Part shown: one piece after another, positions 61,305 through 64,000 of the stretch
Layout: each line of letters starts with the position of its first letter
Numbering within the stretch: the first letter of the stretch is position 1
Notes under the pieces: generated by a model
What the model saw: only the letters and a program-made list of their open reading frames with translations
Told to the model about the DNA's origin: nothing
Databases searched by the model: none
Program-made: the position numbers and the translations under genes
NCBI RefSeq assembly: GCF_947507565.1
Contig: NC_089191.1
Span: 2,321,627-2,385,626, forward strand
Reading direction: 5' to 3'
Source: Oscarella lobularis
Lineage: Eukaryota; Porifera; Homoscleromorpha; Homosclerophorida; Oscarellidae
Length of the DNA: 64,000 nucleotides

Positions 61305-61319
61305 TTAGGGTTAGGGTTA
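61303..61319 (+). repeat. Interstitial telomere tract at the 5' edge of the Penelope-like element
   Basis: GGTTAGGGTTAGGGTTA, two and a half TTAGGG repeats in the same orientation as the chromosome end. It starts exactly where the coding sequence of the retroelement breaks off. Confidence 0.9.
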
Positions 61320-62460
61320 AAGAGAGAGAAATGCACAACGGCAAGTCTGGCTCAACCGCTGTATCCACTACCGACCAGGAAGGACCCCAGAGGATGTTGA
61401 GTATGATGACTAAGATTTTGGTTTTATGACGGTTGTAGGTGATGAAGTGGGCGGGAAAATTCATTGTAGTGCCCAATATTCAGATTCCAATACAGTACGA
61501 GGTACGGGATGTTGGCCAATCCTTTCTACGGGGGATGGAAGTGGAGGGTCAAGGGCAGTGTCCTTAATTTGGACGAGGGAAGCGAAGCGACGGGACAGGA
61601 CATGAAGGGGACATGCAAAGGGAAGGTTAAAGTGAAATTATTGGAAAAGGGAAGAGGGGTCAAAAAGGTATTAATATGCTCTTAAGATATTCTGTTTTAT
61701 TGATTATACCCTTGGGAGTACTTTTTAATACGTTAGTTAAGAAATTTGTCTCTGAATTGGGGGTCTACATGGGTCTAAGGGAGACTTTTACAGGGTAAAA
61801 ATTGGGGGGAGGGGGGGTAATTTTTATGGTTTGGTAGTGTGGGGGAAAATTTAGAAAGGTTCTCAGAAGGGGTCTTACAGAGGAGAAGTCGAAAAAGGCA
61901 TTTTTAGAAAAGGTTCAGTAACCATGGCAACGGTTGTGCCAGAAGATATCACAGTGGTAGATCACCGGAAAGGGAGATTGGGAGCATTGTTCGTGCATCC
62001 ACTTTAAAGTTATGGTCGGTTAAAGGGGTATCGGTAGGGAAAAATCTTTTAAAGTTTTTAATTGGCTGGGAAATTTGGGGATTCCTTAGGGGGGTTATGG
62101 AGCGTAATTCTACTATGCATAGCCTCTCCTGAAAAAAATTTCAGGTGATTTAAGTGAGTTTCCGCGGAACTACGTCATATTCCAGTTTGCAAAAAAACGG
62201 CTAAAATCAATAAGTTTCAAGATTAGCGTCTCATTTAGCCCGTTTTGGTCGTGTTATATATCATTCGAAAGAGCTTCAGGAGCTCTATCTAAATTCCTAT
62301 GGATGACGTCATTGGATGTAATTCTATTTTAATATTCAGGAGATTGTGTTTTTGGAAGCCGGCAACTTATACCGGTTATCGTGTGTAGCAGATTAAAGGG
62401 ATTGTCAATCGGTTTACAGGTTTTCTGTAGAGAATTTAATGTAGTTTAATATAAGCATAG
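61320..62460. other. Low-copy subtelomeric DNA, no gene seen
   Basis: No convincing open frame. Noted motifs are ACCATGGCAACGGTTG (61,920; X-box-like), a G-rich run GGGGGGAGGGGGGTAA (61,805) and GATGACGTCATTGGATG (62,302; CRE with a nearby ATTGG box). The stretch 62,190-62,300 has mixed sequence without repeats. Confidence 0.6.
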
Positions 62461-63138
62461 GTTCCAGTGGGCGTATTTGAGGTTTGGTGTCCTAAAATCG
62501 CGTTTTTTGCATGTCGACATTTTTCGTTTCAGCGTGTTTTCCATGTCATTTATCGTAATCAAAATAGTGTGTTATACCACTCGGTGGTGCAGGAAGTAAT
62601 CCTTAAAGAATTCGCGTATTTTTTCGAGATTTTCGCGGTGGTGATCCGGGTTTTCGTGTATACGGGAGTATTGTGTTCATTCACTGCCGCATTCAGCGTG
62701 AAACGAGGCGAAGGGGGGCGAACGCGGCGGAGTGAGGGAGAAATCGGCGACCGAGAAAGGTGAGAAAGGTTTTCGTGTGCTGTTCGTTACTCGCGATTGG
62801 GTTTTGGGGCCTTATTTTCGTTTGGTGTTGCTGTCTCGTCGTTTCTCTGTTTCCGCGGCAGTTTTTCCGAGTTTTGGTGTTTCGCGGGGAGGTTTTGCGC
62901 TTGCGTGAGGGATCGTGAGCGTCGCGCGGGGAGGATTGGGGGCCCGGGGGAGGGAATTCGCCCGTTTTGTGTAAATCGTGTAGTTTCTAGCGCGTGTTTT
63001 GACGTGATTGGTTCTAGAACGCAGTTCTATGCATCGTTTTGTTGTCTATTCCCTTCCAAATCATTGTGTTTAAGAGGGGGTCCTTTTATTCTAGGTTAAT
63101 AATTTTGGTAAGGCCAATTACTGTTTGTTCTTCTTTAG
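62461..63138 (+). promoter_or_regulatory. CpG-rich leader next to the telomere
   Basis: GC content and CpG rise from about 62,600. GAGAAAGGTGAGAAAGG (GT at 62,760) is a candidate first donor, and TTCTTCTTTAG (ending 63,138) is a candidate acceptor, giving a first intron of ~379 nt. The stretch with TTGGGGGCCCGGG (near 62,936) matches the leader at 34.1-34.7 kb. Position and composition fit a promoter that would drive transcription rightwards into the telomere, but no TATA box or start site was identified. Open frames of 98 and 100 codons here are not shared with the homologous leader. Confidence 0.5.
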
Positions 63139-63232
63139 GGGCAGGTTTTCGGCGTGAGGGGATTGGGGAAAGTGTCAGATAAGTGCCTTGTTATTTTTTT
63201 ACGTTGCGTTTGGCTTTGGTTATTTTTTCTAG
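63139..63232 (+). other. Candidate small exon and intron preceding the 154-bp array
   Basis: After the acceptor at 63,138 comes GGGCAGG...GTCAGATAAGTGCC, shared with 42,118, and then a T-rich tract ending TATTTTTTCTAG (63,232), another good acceptor. The donor between them is uncertain (GTGAGG near 63,154 is possible). Confidence 0.4.
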
Positions 63233-63811
63233 GGAAGGGCGTGTCAGTCGAAGACTTTATGGTGAGTAATATAGGATAGTTTAGCATTTTAGATTCTTTT
63301 CTAATGTTTTATCTTTAGGGGAACGCGAATGGAACGACGAACGGAAGGGATAAACATGCCATGGAGAAAGGAGGAGGATTTTCTACACGAGGGGACGATG
63401 ATCGACGAATGTATGGTGAGTAATATAGGTTAGTTTAGTATTTTAGATTCTTTTCTAATGTTTTATCTTTAGGGGATCGCGAATGGAACGACGAATGGAA
63501 GGGATCAACATGCAATGGAGAGGGAAGGTGGATTTTCTACACGAGGGGACGATGATCGGCGAATGTGTGGTGAGTAATATAGGTTAGTTTAGTATTTTAG
63601 ATTCATTTCTAATGTTTTATCTTTAGGGGACCGCGAATGGAACGACGAATGGAAGGGATCAACATGCCATGGAGAAAGGAGGAGGATTTTCTACACGAGG
63701 GGACGAGGATCAATGAATGTATGGTGAGTAATATAGGTTAGTTTAGTATTTTAGATTCATTTTTAATGTTTTATCTTTAGGGGAACGCGAATGGAACGAC
63801 GAATGGAAGGG
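63233..63811 (+). ncRNA. Tandem 154-bp mini exon-intron array running into the telomere
   Basis: GTGAGTAATATAGG donors lie at 63,262, 63,416, 63,570 and 63,724, exactly 154 bases apart. Each is followed 57 nt later by TTTTATCTTTAG (ends 63,318, 63,472, 63,626 and 63,780), with TTCTAATG or TTTTAATG upstream as a possible branch site. The blocks between are 97 nt and GA-rich (GGAACGACGAATGGAAGG, GGAGAAAGGAGGAGGATTTT), like exonic enhancer sequence. 97 is not a multiple of 3 and joined blocks hit stops, so a protein is unlikely. The fifth block is cut by the telomere after 31 bases. A rightward transcript would carry UUAGGG, as TERRA does. Splicing is predicted from sequence only, and a plain satellite with chance splice motifs remains possible. 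Confidence 0.5.
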
Positions 63812-64000
63812 TTAGGGTTAGGGTTAGGGTTAGGGTTAGGGTTAGGGTTAGGGTTAGGGTTAAAAGATGTACCCACTTGGGTGACTGGGTCATATGATAC
63901 ACCGTTGGATAGAACTTTCAAAGAGGGTTAGGGTTAGGGTTAGGGTTAGGGTTAGGGTTAAAAGATGTACCCACTTGGGTTAGGGTTAGGGTTAGGGTTA
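63812..64000 (+). repeat. Terminal TTAGGG telomere repeats with two inserted islands
   Basis: TTAGGG repeats from 63,812 to 63,862, then a 62-base non-telomeric island (63,863-63,924), repeats again to 63,960, then the first 19 bases of the same island (AAAGATGTACCCACTTGGG, 63,961-63,979), and repeats to the end of the window. The G-rich strand reads 5' to 3' to the right, as at a right-hand chromosome end. The short length suggests that the assembly stops inside the array. Confidence 0.95.

Noticed and set aside
63233-63811. A protein encoded by the joined 97-nt blocks
   Set aside because: 97 is not a multiple of 3, the frame shifts at each block, and a stop appears in the second or third block.

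Overview
The window is the end of a eukaryotic chromosome. The last ~190 bases are TTAGGG telomere repeats in the orientation of a right-hand chromosome end. Almost everything to the left is subtelomeric tandem repeat. TTAGGG telomeres, candidate introns of only 50-57 nt, a Penelope-like element with a GIY-YIG nuclease, and single-copy DNA rich in CpG point to an animal, most likely an invertebrate. I cannot name the species. No intact cellular gene was recognised.

Layout. 1-31,109 is a 32-bp satellite with several levels of higher-order duplication, split once by a ~350-bp MITE-like element with 30-bp perfect terminal inverted repeats (13,994-14,343). 31,110-33,750 holds a 49-bp satellite, a short 69-bp repeat and a 20-bp satellite that reverses direction around a hairpin centre at about 32,817. 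33,760-35,130 is a repeat plus CpG-rich leader followed by mini exon-intron modules. 35,131-40,535 is a nested series (16-bp, 49-bp, 21/24-bp, 49-bp, 16-bp satellites). 40,620-42,694 is a CpG-rich promoter-like element, a C/T-only-rich satellite and a second set of mini exon-intron modules. 42,695-49,945 is more satellite (16, 49, 16, 22, 24, 7/8 and 22 bp). 49,946-57,386 is mostly low-copy DNA with two inverted copies of the CpG-rich element, an unrecognised exon, a 33-bp satellite and a decayed fragment of a proteasome beta-1 (PSMB1) gene. 57,387-61,304 (minus strand) is a Penelope-like retroelement with readable reverse transcriptase and GIY-YIG domains. Its open frame runs without an ATG into a short TTAGGG tract. 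61,320-63,811 leads to the end: a CpG-rich leader and then a 154-bp tandem array, each unit a 97-nt GA-rich block plus a 57-nt block with perfect-looking GT...AG splice signals. The telomere repeats start inside the next 97-nt block.

Two linked ideas are the most interesting. First, the terminal 154-bp array looks like a chain of tiny exons and introns pointed at the telomere, so a transcript would carry UUAGGG, as TERRA does. Related but decayed modules at 34.7-35.1 and 42.1-42.7 kb look like the same kind of unit left inside the chromosome after new DNA was added distally. Second, the Penelope-like element has its 3' end towards the centromere and its truncated 5' end capped by telomere repeats, which is the arrangement expected if it was reverse-transcribed onto a chromosome end. 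Both are inferences from sequence layout. Transcription data were not available.
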